A DNA stretch of 64,000 bases from Oidiodendron maius Zn (taxonomy: Eukaryota > Ascomycota > Leotiomycetes > Myxotrichaceae): the NCBI GenBank assembly GCA_000827325.1, contig KN832872.1, positions 1,426,001-1,490,000 on the forward strand, read 5' to 3'. This document shows, piece after piece, positions 1-10,860 of this stretch (its first letter is position 1; each line of letters starts with the position of its first letter). A model generated the notes under the pieces. The model ran no database searches. It had not been told where the DNA came from and was given only the letters and a program-made list of their open reading frames with translations. The position numbers were made by a program, and so were the translations under genes.

Positions 1-13
1 TCCACTGAGAACC

Positions 14-2284
14 ATGGGCCGAGCCTCCAAGTTCTCCTTCCCCTTCCCCGGCCGCAAACCGAGCACGCCGACACGAGATAAAGAGACCAATACCCGATCA
101 TCGACCCAGAATTCAAACAATCTGCCAAAGGCACAGAGAATCCTGGGCACCGACAGTGAACTTAATATCGACTCTCCTGCTCGCGACGATGACCGCTCAT
201 GGGGCCATCCTAGCTCGAGCTCCAGTATCAGTGGGATGAGCATCTCCATCTCAGAGTCAACAAGGTCTGTCAATGATGGCACGAGCATCGCCGAATCACA
301 CGCGGATCGGTGGGAGCTTGAGTCAGGGGTTCTTCCCCGGTACCAGCGACTGCGTGGGAAACCGTCATCTACTTTGCTGGGCCAGAATTATGGTGACGAG
401 CCGGGTACAGATGCGTCTAGTGCTGGCCGGCGGATGCATCACGAGAAATCCAGCTCCACACTGAAGTCATTCTACGATCGTCAGAAATCACCTCTTTCGG
501 TCTCTCAACAGACATCGGCATCTTCAGCGAGGGACTTGGCGTTAAGAAAAGGCTACCCTCCAGTGGTGTCCAGAAGTCCTCTTCTCCAGGTGGATCAGAT
601 CCAGTATTTGGATCAACACATTGCTGAATTGGACCGCCGTGTGGAGGTGTCTCCAGCCAGGTCGAGAAAGAAGGCGGGTCGCTTGGAACTGACAACGATA
701 TTTCCGAAGTCACGACGGAATGGAAACGAGGAATATTCTGGACCAGCCACTGCTCCACCGATCGGCCCTCCGTATCCTGTACCAGCTCGCCAGTATATTC
801 CGCCTGGCCCATATTCAGCCCATGAGGATCGACGACCGCAGGTCCCGCCTAAGGAGCCATGGCAGTCACCGAATCGAAATGTCCCGCCCTTGAATCATTC
901 TCAACTGGTGACTAAACGCCACACTAACGATACACTCTCTGAACTATACGACAGATATGAACAGCTAGAGCTTCGTTCGCCAGGTATGGTCAACATTCCT
1001 GAATCTGGTGTGCTTGAGTATGATCAACCTATGCGAAGCCCCATGAGGGTATATCACGAGCTAGATGGTGATCCTGGGCTATCGGGGAAACGAGGTGGCC
1101 TCCAAAGTCCCGGCGAGCCTCCTATGTCTTGGAAGAATGTCCGGTCGTCAAACATGATCAAACCGCCTTGGGAATCGTCAAGTGCTGCAAGTGTCTCTAG
1201 TCGCAATACGAAGACGTCACGACATACTAGTGCCAGCGTATTATCAAGTTCAAACCTAAAGGTCGACAGCGTGCTTGCGCTATCATCTGGCTCCGAAGAC
1301 GAGTCTTCAGACCATGAATCCTCCAGACACAGCGCCCCTCCTGTCTCCCGCGCGACTTCTCACAGGACTCGAGACAGCCACCGCCAATCGACACAATCAG
1401 CAGGAGCACTACCAAGAACAAACGGCTCTAGGAGAACTTCTACCCAAGTCCGGCCATCGTTCACCATTCCCGAATCCCACCTGCCAAGCACGCGGATATC
1501 TGGCCCTTGGTCAGTACCCGACATGGAAGATCGACAGTCCACAAGGTCCTACTCGTCTGATAAACGAGACAAAAGAACCTCGAAGACGCCATCTTCTAAG
1601 AGATCTTCGAGATACTCGACTCCTCCTGTATCACCCGTTCCTCCCATCCCCGCCGAATACCGAGATGATACAAGTCGCAGCAGCCGCTTGATGGCAGTGA
1701 CTGAGCAGGAGGTAGCACTCTTGGAGGCGCTACGGCAGAAGAAAGCACGCATGCGGGAGGAGATCATCGAGGAACACGAAACTACCAAGACACCACCTCG
1801 AACATCTCGCACGAAGGCTCCTCGACGCCTCGAGACTCAACCTCGAGCGGCGACGGACTCTAGAGAGCGCATCCTCCTGTACCTCGATACCCCGCTAAAT
1901 GATGAGCATCTCATCGACATGTCAGAGCCTTCTCCGGACTTGAGCGACTTTTTGAGTTTCGGCTCGGACGAAGATTCAACGCCAAGGTCGAGTTGGGCGC
2001 CTCTCCCTAACGGCCAACCCCGGCCAGACTCGTCCGTCTCACCTAACGCGAGACGAAGAAGTTCCCGGAAGAGTAAAAAACAAAGCCCGGTCACGCCACC
2101 TAATGCTGCTAGACTGAGCGCCGTTGGTGCAGTTGCCTCATTCCCAAATGGGCGGCCGCAGGATCCAGATTCGAAGACGAAGCTCTCGAATGGGGCCGGC
2201 GTGCAGCTCTTGGATGAGCGACGGCTGGCAAACGCACTATTAATGGACGAACAAGCCAATGGCGGGGTGGCTTGGGCGATGTAA
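14..2284 (+). CDS. Disordered Ser/Arg/Pro-rich protein of unknown function, 756 aa
   Basis: One uninterrupted reading frame starts at an ATG in good fungal context (ACC-ATG-G). I do not recognise the family beyond the look of a conserved ascomycete low-complexity protein. Almost all of it is predicted disordered: Ser, Arg, Pro and Thr dominate, with poly-Ser near residue 68 and many RSS/SRR and PP..P patches. The one ordered-looking part is a short helix around residues 565-600 (TEQEVALLEALRQKKARMRE), probably a coiled coil. No signal peptide or membrane segment is visible. Such proteins are often phosphorylated cytoskeletal or signalling adaptors, but that is inference. An upstream exon beyond the window edge cannot be excluded because only 13 bases precede the ATG. 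Confidence 0.8.
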   Translation: MGRASKFSFPFPGRKPSTPTRDKETNTRSSTQNSNNLPKAQRILGTDSELNIDSPARDDDRSWGHPSSSSSISGMSISISESTRSVNDGTSIAESHADRWELESGVLPRYQRLRGKPSSTLLGQNYGDEPGTDASSAGRRMHHEKSSSTLKSFYDRQKSPLSVSQQTSASSARDLALRKGYPPVVSRSPLLQVDQIQYLDQHIAELDRRVEVSPARSRKKAGRLELTTIFPKSRRNGNEEYSGPATAPPIGPPYPVPARQYIPPGPYSAHEDRRPQVPPKEPWQSPNRNVPPLNHSQLVTKRHTNDTLSELYDRYEQLELRSPGMVNIPESGVLEYDQPMRSPMRVYHELDGDPGLSGKRGGLQSPGEPPMSWKNVRSSNMIKPPWESSSAASVSSRNTKTSRHTSASVLSSSNLKVDSVLALSSGSEDESSDHESSRHSAPPVSRATSHRTRDSHRQSTQSAGALPRTNGSRRTSTQVRPSFTIPESHLPSTRISGPWSVPDMEDRQSTRSYSSDKRDKRTSKTPSSKRSSRYSTPPVSPVPPIPAEYRDDTSRSSRLMAVTEQEVALLEALRQKKARMREEIIEEHETTKTPPRTSRTKAPRRLETQPRAATDSRERILLYLDTPLNDEHLIDMSEPSPDLSDFLSFGSDEDSTPRSSWAPLPNGQPRPDSSVSPNARRRSSRKSKKQSPVTPPNAARLSAVGAVASFPNGRPQDPDSKTKLSNGAGVQLLDERRLANALLMDEQANGGVAWAM

Positions 2285-3218
2285 TGATATGAATGTGAAG
2301 GAAATATAGATGCAAGGACACCAAGAACGGTCACACTTTTTCTTTGTTACGTTTTGGATCATACAAGCTGCGCTAGGGGGGGTTCTAATTTATACCCGTT
2401 TCCTATAATACTTCAATATTTGATATACACAAGGCCATGCGGAATTCATATAGGTCAGGATAGGAGTGCTCTGTACACTAGATATCTGGTACAAGTAGTT
2501 TAGCTCGAAAGAAACACTTCAAACATGTACGAGTCTGTGCACGTAATGGACTTGCGATCATGAAGTGGCTAAATCTCTTAGTCAGGGGCTGCATGGACTC
2601 AGACCGCTCGAGTCTTAACATTTCCGTGCCTAGGCACATCGAGTTGATATCATTACATGTCTGCGCTTACAGATATGGTCGACTGAGCATTTTTATGCGA
2701 TGGAAGCGTGAAGCCAGGCGACAACTGTTTAGTGATTAGTGGCTTCCATCTCAGATAAATCCACATGTGCCGATAAACCCATCATATCCTCAAAGTTCCA
2801 AAAGTTCTACTGTAATCGGCGCAAGAAACACATCTCTGGCACAGCTTGACTCCCTATTTTCCCAGAGCCGAGATATAAGAAGCCCCTTTCCGTCTGGGGT
2901 CACATCCCTGGAAAGACTTGTCGCCAGTGATTGGTAGTCTATTTTTCCGGTTTCTGGGGTTTTACTAGGCCAAGGATTCCTAGAAGACGCATCCCGATAT
3001 CACCAGAGCAAAATCGATCGCTCCGTCCACTCAGCAGTTTCCTGTCTTTCTCACTTTCCCTCCTTCTTCCACTGCCGGCCTGCACAAGGGCTCAATAACT
3101 TCTGCGTGGTTCTGGCTTGTTCGACGCCCGTAAGAGACTGGCCAACTTCTTGGCGTCCGTCATAGATTTTGCTGTGCTGCAGAGACTTGAAAAGCGCAGG
3201 TCGGCTTGAGAATTCATC
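2285..3218. promoter_or_regulatory. Intergenic: 3' region of the first gene and promoter of the nucleotide-sugar transporter
   Basis: No convincing gene. The first third is AT-rich and is probably the 3' UTR and terminator of the gene on the left. A pyrimidine-rich tract (about 3040-3070, mostly T and C) lies roughly 150-180 bases before the transporter ATG and resembles the CT-rich core promoter or transcription start region of filamentous fungi. No unmistakable TATA box was seen. Confidence 0.4.
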
Positions 3219-4850
3219 ATGGCCACGGCAGATGCGCCGGGAGCTTCCTTCATAGGGATCTCCATGAAGCGTCTCACTCTTATCACAGTACGACTCCATG
3301 TTGATGCACTGCGCACAGCTGGCTAACATGAAACGCAGCTCACTTTCCAGAACTCCGCCCTCATTCTGGTACGCCCTTTCCCATAGGACATCGAAATGCA
3401 TATCTTTGCAGAGGAACTTGGCGGAGGATGACAATGATACATGGCTGACACGGCGTAGATCCTCCACTACTCGCGAACAATGCCACTTGAGCATGGCCGT
3501 CGATACCTCACTTCGACTGCTGTCTTCCTGAATGAGGTCATAAAACTAACCGTCTCACTCTCTATCGCCTTGTACGATATATCGCAATCGCTCCCTCCTT
3601 CTACTCCCGCGACTGTGCTTTTCGAACAGCTTTACAATTCTGTCTTTTCAGGGGATGGGTGGAAACTCGCCATCCCCGCGACTCTGTATACCCTGCAGAA
3701 TTCTCTACAGTATATAGCCGTCAGCAATTTGGACGCTGTCCACTTCCAGATCCTATACCAGTTGAAGGTAAGAGACTGTAATCAATCGTAGGGAAGAGCT
3801 GTGCTAAATTTTGCTAGATTCTCACCACTGCCCTTTTCAGTGTTACAATGCTGAGCAGAACCCTCTCCTCCAAGAAATGGGTAGCACTCTTCCTCCTAAC
3901 CGTGGGAGTTATCGTCGTTCAATTACCCGCAACAGACTCGAATGCTTTAGAGAATGTGCGGTCAGACTCCCAATTCTCAAGATCTTCTCACGAGCTGGGA
4001 CAACTCACCCATGGGGTGGCCGAGGTTGCAAGAGAGCTTACGAAACGAGGGATAGGGCAGCTTTTGGGGGGTCTTGCTAAGAGATCCGCTACCTATGAGG
4101 GCATCGAAGAAGACCTTGGCTTGGTTAAACCTGTCATGAACTACTCGTGGGGACTTATGTCGGTCTTGTCTGCAGCTGTCATTTCCGGATTGACTGGAGT
4201 ATATTTCGAGAAAGTCCTGAAAGAGTCCAAAACAAACGTCACAGTCTGGACCCGTAACGTGCAACTATCGTTCTACTCGCTATTTCCATCCCTCTTCATT
4301 GGTGTGCTCTTTAAAGATGGCCAAGAGGTGTTCAAGAATGGTTTCTTTGACGGCTATAATCCCGTGGTCTGGACTGCTATACTCTTCCAGGCTCTGGGTG
4401 GAATCCTGGTCGCTATGTGCATCAACTACGCCGACAATATTGCGAAGAACTTTGCTACTAGTATCAGCATAATCCTCAGCTTTCTTATCAGTGTCGTGTT
4501 CTTCGATTTTAAAGTCACATATACTGTAAGTCATCGAGCATTCTCAACTCGGTACTCAATTAACTCTTCTCCAGTTTGTTATAGGCACTGCCGTTGTCCT
4601 ACTGGCGACATATCTCTATAGTGGCCCTGATCGCAAAGGAAACCGACCTGCACCTATCAGTATCGCGAGCTACGAGAAGACAACTATTGATGGTGCTTAC
4701 ACACCAAGTGAAGAGTTGACACTTAGGATCCCTATCGACCCGCTAGAAACTATTAAGAGCGCTGCCCTCTCCACTTCTAGGCCTAGCTCTCCCTTGAGAC
4801 ATCACTCCCGAACTGGTTCGACGAGAGGAAAAATTAAAAGAGATGATTGA
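3219..4850 (+). CDS. UDP-galactose/UDP-GlcNAc-type nucleotide-sugar transporter (SLC35A family), 463 aa
   Basis: Five exons: 3219-3287, 3339-3368, 3459-3767, 3818-4525, 4575-4850, all joining in phase 0. The start reads MATADAPGASF; exon 2 encodes only ten residues (LTFQNSALIL), as in fungal homologues of this family. The segment NSLQYIAVSNLDAVHFQ and the following QLK-ILTTALFSV are hallmark sequences of Golgi nucleotide-sugar/UDP-galactose transporters. Several hydrophobic segments are visible (FLLTVGVIVVQL, MSVLSAAVISGLTGVYF, ALGGILVAMCINYADNI, IILSFLISVVFF, FVIGTAVVLLATYLY). The family moves UDP-sugars into the Golgi lumen in exchange for UMP, feeding glycosylation and cell-wall galactomannan. 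The exact substrate cannot be read from sequence. The C-terminal 75 residues are a hydrophilic cytosolic tail. A long open frame on the opposite strand over the start is a shadow. Confidence 0.92.
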
Positions 4851-5184
4851 GTAAGTATCAAAGCATTGCATCAATAGTCTGCTACCATATCATGGCGTTT
4901 AATTATGGTGGGATATTCAGCTATTTCAGGAATGGACGACTCCTGATTGTGCGTATCATATACTGCATGGGGAATAGTGGTACGAGAGTTTTTAGACATC
5001 CGCTTGTTTGCTTTTGGAATGAGTTTCCCTGCATTGATATAGTATATCGAAGGACTCCGTATGCCTTTCATCTAGGCGTCTCTGTCTGCTCCAGTTGGAG
5101 TGAGACGTGCAGCATACATATATAAAGGAGCAAAGCAACATGGGAAATATGAGAGGAGTTTAGGAGATATTTGGAGTATATATA
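4851..5184. other. Intergenic, AT-rich 3' flank of the transporter gene up to the LTR element
   Basis: Contains no supportable gene. It ends in a TA-rich run (about 5168-5184) into which the copia element inserted. It presumably holds the 3' UTR and polyadenylation region of the transporter. Confidence 0.4.
5180..5184. repeat. Target-site duplication, left copy (ATATA)
   Basis: The five bases ATATA directly before the left LTR are repeated exactly after the right LTR at 10560-10564. A 5-bp duplication is what Ty1/copia integrases leave. The site is low complexity, so the match alone is weak, but with TG..CA LTR ends at both borders it fits. Confidence 0.8.
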
Positions 5185-5358
5185 TGTCAAAGGTTACAGG
5201 ATCGAAGGATTCATCAGTATGTGTGTGGAATCAGTTGTATTGAGTTGTCTAAGGTTCTAAGCTGCATATAACCACACAATATATGGTGCGCCGCCACTCG
5301 CTACGTTACGGATATTCAGATCACCCGTTCGGATCCGAATGCCCGAATATCCTTCACA
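5185..5358 (-). repeat. LTR of the copia element (3' LTR in element orientation)
   Basis: 174 bp, TG..CA ends, about 98% identical to the copy at 10386-10559. A purine-rich stretch on the minus strand (GAGGGG) abuts its inner edge and is a plausible polypurine tract. Confidence 0.93.
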
Positions 5359-5435
5359 CACCCCTCGATTCTGAGGTGTAGGTCCGTAACCGCAGCCGTA
5401 GAATCGGTGCAATCCATTCTTCATTTGTTGAGAGG

Positions 5436-6300
5436 TCACTCCTCTGCCTGATCAGGTGGAACAACCCACCTAAGACCCAGCTGAGATACAAAGCTCTTAT
5501 ACTTTGCAGGTCCCAGTGGCTTGGTCAGTCCATCCGCAGCTATATCCTCCGTGGGGCAGTACCAGAATCGTATAACACCCTTGCTATGCTCCTCCCGGAG
5601 GTAGTGATACTTAACTGCAATATGTTTAGTGCGTTGATGCAGCTCAGGATTCTCTGTAAGAGCTAAGGATCCCTGGTTGTCACTGTATATCTTGATGCAC
5701 TTCATATCCTTTGAGTTCCAGCCAAGCTCTTTGAATATATATCGCAGCCAGGCTGCTTCAACTGTAGCCTTATACAGCCTGTAATATTCAGCTTCTGTTG
5801 TGGATAGAGCCGTGATTGACTGGCGCTTCGATTGACTGGATATCACGCCACCTGCAAACAGGAAGATGTATCCGGAAGTTGACTTGTACAGCTTAATATC
5901 GCCTGTGAAGTCCGAATCTGAGTAGCTATGCAGAGCTCCTTTGTCTGGATCAGAGTCTAAGTTGCCTCCAAGCACTACTGCCAGGTATTTAGACCCTTGG
6001 ATGTATCGGAGCAGCCGATCCGCTGCATTAAGGTGATCCCTCGAGGGATTGACCAGGAAGCGGCTCAGGACTGAGTATATGAAGGCGATATCTGCATATG
6101 TCTGTATGGCCAGATATATCATTGATCCCATCTTGGATTGATACTCTTCAATCTCTTGCTTTGTAGCCTGATTTGGATTCGATATTATAAGGTTTAGGGT
6201 CCCTGGATCTATTGGAGTTAATACGCTCTTGCAGTTCTGTATACTGTATTTATGCAGGACCTTTGAAATGTAGGTATCCTGAATCAGGGTGATTGATCAA
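5436..6300 (-). pseudogene. Copia pol remnant: end of reverse transcriptase and RNase H
   Basis: The least decayed coding part of the element. It shows the end of the reverse-transcriptase domain (SVLSRFLVNPS, LLRYIQGSKY) followed by an RNase H domain with an acidic residue early (YSDSDFTGD), STTEAEY, IYSDNQGSLAL and the copia-specific RTKHIAVKYHYLRE block, then a short tail LGLRWVVPPD. The element as a whole is broken, and this is treated as a fossil fragment. Confidence 0.9.
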
Positions 6301-9300
6301 ATCGTATAATCTCGAATAATCTGTACCCCTAAGAAGTAGGCTGCTGTACCTAGGTCATCTATCTTGAACACGTCCTGTAGAGCCTTCTTGATGTCCTTGA
6401 TCCCTTGAGTATCAGGTCCTGTGATCAGTATATCATCCATATAAGTGATGATGATTACACCACCTGATTGGCTGATATAGATGCAGTTGTCTGATTTGAG
6501 TAGCTTAAAGCCCAGCTTAATCAGTGTATCCTGGAGCTTCCTCTACTAGAGCCTAGAAGACTGCTTCAGGCTATATAGAGCTTTTAGAAGCTTGCAGATG
6601 TAGTCTCCCTTGATGTTATATATATCCTTCCAGGCTAGTAGTAGCTTAATATAGACATTATTGTCTATATTAGAGTTTATAAAGGCTGTAACTGCATCTA
6701 TCTGCTTGATCTCCTAGTTGTGGACTGCTGCTATAGCCAGGACAATCTTCCAAGTAACTGACTTATATACTCTAGTATAAGTCTAGTTGTAATCCTTGCT
6801 GTATTGCTGCTTAAAGCCTCTGACTACCTATCAAGCCTTGTATTTGAGGATATTACTATCCTTATCACGCTTCTTGTAGAGGACAAGCTTGCCTTATAAT
6901 ATCTTCTGGCCCTTAACTCTGTATCTCTTAACTAGAGTCTATATCTTCTTGTATTGAATAGCCTTGTATTCAAGCTGTATAGCTATACGCTACTTGACTA
7001 TATTAGGGCCAGCTAGGGCTTCTTTGAGTGATTGAGGTTCTCCTGTATTCAACTTGGCTATAGCAAATATATAGCGAAATGTCTCAAGTCCCTTTATAAG
7101 GTAGGTGGAGTTGATTTCCCCTAGCAGCCAGGCTAAATCCTTAAGCTTTAATTGGCTAAAGAGTAAGCTGCTACCTGGATCCTTTATAGCTTCAGCTTCA
7201 GGTATGGCTATTATACCACCCTTTAATTGTATATAATACTAGAATTCAGGGACTTGCTGCCAGACCCTATAGTTGTATGTCTTCTTGACTAGTATAGGCT
7301 GTATATCAGGATTAGGGGACTCTGAATCAGGAGTATTACCCCTATCCTCTGCTTGATTGGTCTCTTCTTGATTAATATCGAGGAACTGCTTGTCTTCTTC
7401 TTTAGGTCAAGGAAGTACTTTAATAGTATCACTAGCCAGATCATTATAATCATAGCTATCCTAGCTGGTAGAGTTATTAGGTTGAAATTCAACCTTGTAA
7501 TAGTCTATAGGATCTATGGAATCATCTATAAGATCTGTAGCTATATGATCCTGATCTGTAATGAGATCTTGATAGCTCTACTGGACGTTCTTATCTCTAA
7601 TCTCAACAGGGATCTTGTCTTGGTCTGTAATAACTGTAAGATCCAAGGAATCGTCTGCAGGATCTGTAATTAGACCTCCTTTATTAAAACAGATATATAA
7701 AGTCCTTATAATTTGTCCTTGGCTGCTGCTTCTAGGAATCCAGACCTGATATATATATTCTTCCTTATATCTAACCAGTATACCAATCTTAGTATAGATA
7801 TCTAGCTTTCGGGACCTCTTCCAGTCCTCTGGTAGGATAAGAATATAGGTCTTATAGCCTAATATATATATATAGCCTAGATAAGGCTTGTGATCCCTCC
7901 CTAGATTGACTAAATTTATAAACTCCTTATATAGAGTAATGTTATTAAGTGATACTATAGCTGTACAGTTGGTGATCTAGATTATTAAGAAGAAGATCTC
8001 TAGCCAAAGAAAGCCAGGGATCGATTAGCCAATCATTATACTCCTGACCTTCTTAAGGATCAGTTGAATCAAGCGCTCTAATATAGAGTCCTACTCAGGG
8101 TTATAAAATATTGTGATCTCGAGGATTAAGCCTATATTGTTATATATCTCCTTGAGCTAGAATAGGCTATATTCTCTTCCTCTATCTATTTACTACCCCT
8201 TAATCTCCCTGTTATATTATATCTTGACTATAGCTATATACTTCTTGAGGCAATCAAAAGCCTTATTCTTCTCCTTGAAGGTATAGCCCTAGTGAATATA
8301 AGTTACCTTATCTGTAAGAATTATCCTATACTTGTATCCCTTTAGCCCTAAAGGCTTGATTATAAAGGTATCTACCTATATCTTGTCTAGAGCCTTAAAT
8401 ACTCTCTTCTTCAATATCTTATAGGTTGTATAGAGGGGCTTAGCTAGGGAGTAGGCTTTGTAGGGGGAATCGGATTTATAGTCTTTGTTGTCTTGGTATC
8501 TGATACCCTTTATAATTTCAGCTATCTTATAGACGTTATCAAGACTAAGGTATCCTAATCTCTTATACTATAGGTCAATATTAAGTGTCTTTGGAGTCTT
8601 TATATCGTTAGTCTTCTAGACCTTCTTCTTCTGCTTGACTAGAGCAGTTGTATTGGTTAGTGCTAGTAGATTAGCTATCAGAATACTCTGAGGTTCCTGC
8701 TCCTTTAGGACTAGATATAGGTGGCTATTAGTTATATAAAGCTTATACTCTTTACTATAGTCTATAGTATATATAACCTTACTGTATTTGATAAAGTAAT
8801 CTCTCTTGATTAGCTTCCTAATACTAAAGAGGTTATATAGATACTCTAGCAGATAGATCATATCCTGAAGTATCAGTTGAACTAACGATCCGTCTGTAGT
8901 AAGGGCCTATAGCTTTATAGTCCTGATCCCTTGAGGTATAATGTAGCCTCCTGTAGTCTCGATTAGATTAAACTTAGCTGGCTAGTATATATTGAACTAG
9001 GCCTTATTATTTGTAATATATCCGTCAGCTCTAGAGTTGGCTAGCTACTTGTCTTGATATAGTGATATAAAGGCTCTTGATATAGTCTTAAAGATACTCT
9101 CAAGTTAAGCTACAAGGCTATATATAGGCTGATTATTATTGTTAGAGTCCTCTAGTTTACCCTTCCTAGACTTCTTGTCCTTACCCTTGCCTTTAGACTT
9201 CTTCTTAATATACTGATTATATAGGATCCACTTCTTGCTTATCTTATTCTCCTACTCCTTGCACTTCTCTATATTGACTACCAGGCAGTCCTTCTTAGAG

Positions 9301-10209
9301 TATCTTGGATCCTTCTAGTGATAGTGCTTATACTTCTTGCCCTTGCTACCTTTGCCCTTTATTAGTACTAATCCGCTAGGCTTTACAGACTTGTTATTGT
9401 TGCAGGTATAATCTGTATCAAGGAGATCTATAATTAGGTCCTTAAGGACTGAAGTAGGTATATCTAGAGTTAAGGATCCGAGAGTCTTGTATTGCTAGTA
9501 TTCTGCCTAGACTAGGAAGCTCTTCTCAGCTCCTATAACGAAATAAATGATGATATAAAGGTAGGACATTTGAGCGTTTAGTCTCTCTAGCCTAGAGATA
9601 TACTCCCTAAAGGCTGTTATATATTTCTTGATACTAGACTGTCTATTACACTTGAGTTGAACTAATTGTTATATTGTTTGATATACTAACATTCCTCCCT
9701 TGCCTTTATAGGCAGCTTGGAGTATGTTCTATACTGACTATATAGTCTTACAGTCCCTAATTACCCCTTATAGTCTAGATATAATATTGATAGATAGAGT
9801 ATAAAGAGCTTTCTTGTCCCTTGTATACTAATCTAACTAGCTCTAGTGCTCCTCTTGTATTACTGAGTTAAAGTTGTCCTCTGTAAGCCCTATAGGTTTA
9901 GGAAATATCTTACTGGATATATAGTACCACTCTAGTCTAGTACCACTAGCTAGATTAAGTATATCGTTCTTCTATATCCTATAGTTCTTGTTGCCCTTTA
10001 GCTTTATACCAGCTAGTATCTGTAGCACTAAACTGCTCCCTGTTGACTCTATTGTAAGTTGTCAAATAGGCTTAGAAGCCTTCCCTTTTCCTTTATAGAT
10101 CGATATGTTGTATTTGTGTTGTTGAGACTCCCTTGGTTGATCTCTAAGGCCCTCGGATCGTTTGATAACTATATCCCTTCTGGCGGATGTACTTGATCCT
10201 TTACCAGAC
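6301..10209 (-). pseudogene. Decayed copia gag-pol body (Gag, protease, integrase, start of RT)
   Basis: Base use changes sharply from that of the flanks: TA-rich, with CTA/TAG words everywhere, the pattern left when CpA is turned to TpA. Lysine-rich words near 9.1-9.3 kb on the minus strand and RT-like words near 6.4-7.0 kb still mark the former polyprotein. A likely Gag start (MSGKGSSTSARRD) lies at 10209 on the minus strand. Very many breaks are present, too many to count reliably by eye (dozens). Small open frames here (for example 7353-7673 plus, 8616-8861 minus) are by-products of AT-richness and not genes. Confidence 0.85.
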
Positions 10210-10385
10210 ATTTGAATACAGCTTCGTTGATGTGTAGCTACTCAGCTACAGTCGTATAATGTGGTGAGTTGAGTCCTTGACTTATCCCTCTGCCACGTTC
10301 GAGGTGTGATATTATGCAGCTACTCAGCTATCACAACGTCGAGAACTGATGAAAACCAGCAGCTTACGCTCCCGGGCTTATAACC

Positions 10386-10559
10386 TGTCAAAGGTTACAG
10401 GATCGAAGGATTCATCAGTATATATATGGAATCAGTTGTATTGAGTTGTCTAAGGTTCTAAGCTGCATATAACCATACAATATATGGTGCGCCGCCACTC
10501 GCTACGTTACGGATATTCAGATCACCCGTTCGGATCCGAATGCCCGAATATCCTTCACA
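10386..10559 (-). repeat. LTR of the copia element (5' LTR in element orientation)
   Basis: 174 bp with TG..CA ends and the same length as the partner at 5185-5358. The inner flank (10374-10385, GGTTATAAGCCC on the minus strand) is where the tRNA primer site should be. Confidence 0.93.
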
Positions 10560-10564
10560 ATATA
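10560..10564. repeat. Target-site duplication, right copy (ATATA)
   Basis: Exact repeat of 5180-5184, directly after the right LTR. Confidence 0.8.
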
Positions 10565-10860
10565 TCCTGGCTGTCTTCTATATAGACTTCTCTAGATATG
10601 GGCTTTCGGCGGTCCTCCTCATTCAATCCGAAAGCGGAAATGTTTATCACGTGCTGGTTGACTCTGCATTACAGGTAGGCATATGCCTTCTTCTCCCTTT
10701 AGCAACTTCTACCGAACCTCAAACTTTCCACGTCAGTTTCGTATCTCAATTTAAAACTCTGTATTTTCTGGTGTCTTATCGATTTTTTCTGTCCGATTTT
10801 ACTTTCTGTTCTGTCTACTGCCTACCTGACATCGGTATTTCTTTTTATCAACCTTTTAGG

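Larger units (their letters stand above)
5185..10559 (-). mobile_element. Ty1/copia LTR retrotransposon, 5.4 kb, broken, RIP-decayed body
   Basis: Two direct 174-bp LTRs (5185-5358 and 10386-10559) start TG and end CA and are flanked by the 5-bp duplication ATATA. The coding strand is minus. The part next to the left LTR encodes a copia-type RNase H with the KHI..KYHYLRE signature, preceded in coding order by reverse-transcriptase sequence, and farther upstream by integrase- and Gag-like stretches, so the order is Gag-protease-integrase-RT-RNase H as in Pseudoviridae. The element is a fossil: the central 3.5 kb (about 6.5-10.0 kb) is strongly TA-enriched and carries dozens of breaks, while both ends are much better kept. 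The LTR copies differ at only four of 174 positions, all transitions of the CpA-to-TpA type, so the insertion is probably young and was hit by RIP after arrival. Confidence 0.95.

Noticed and set aside
417-812. 131-codon frame antisense to the first gene, and similar frames at 1549-1812 and 1837-2334
   Set aside because: Shadows of a Ser/Arg-rich coding strand; no domain, no start context.
3051-3494. 147-codon minus-strand frame over the start of the sugar-nucleotide transporter
   Set aside because: Antisense to exons that join cleanly on the plus strand.
7353-7673. 106-codon plus-strand frame rich in Ile and Leu
   Set aside because: Lies in the AT-rich decayed body of the copia fossil, antisense to its former coding strand; composition artefact.
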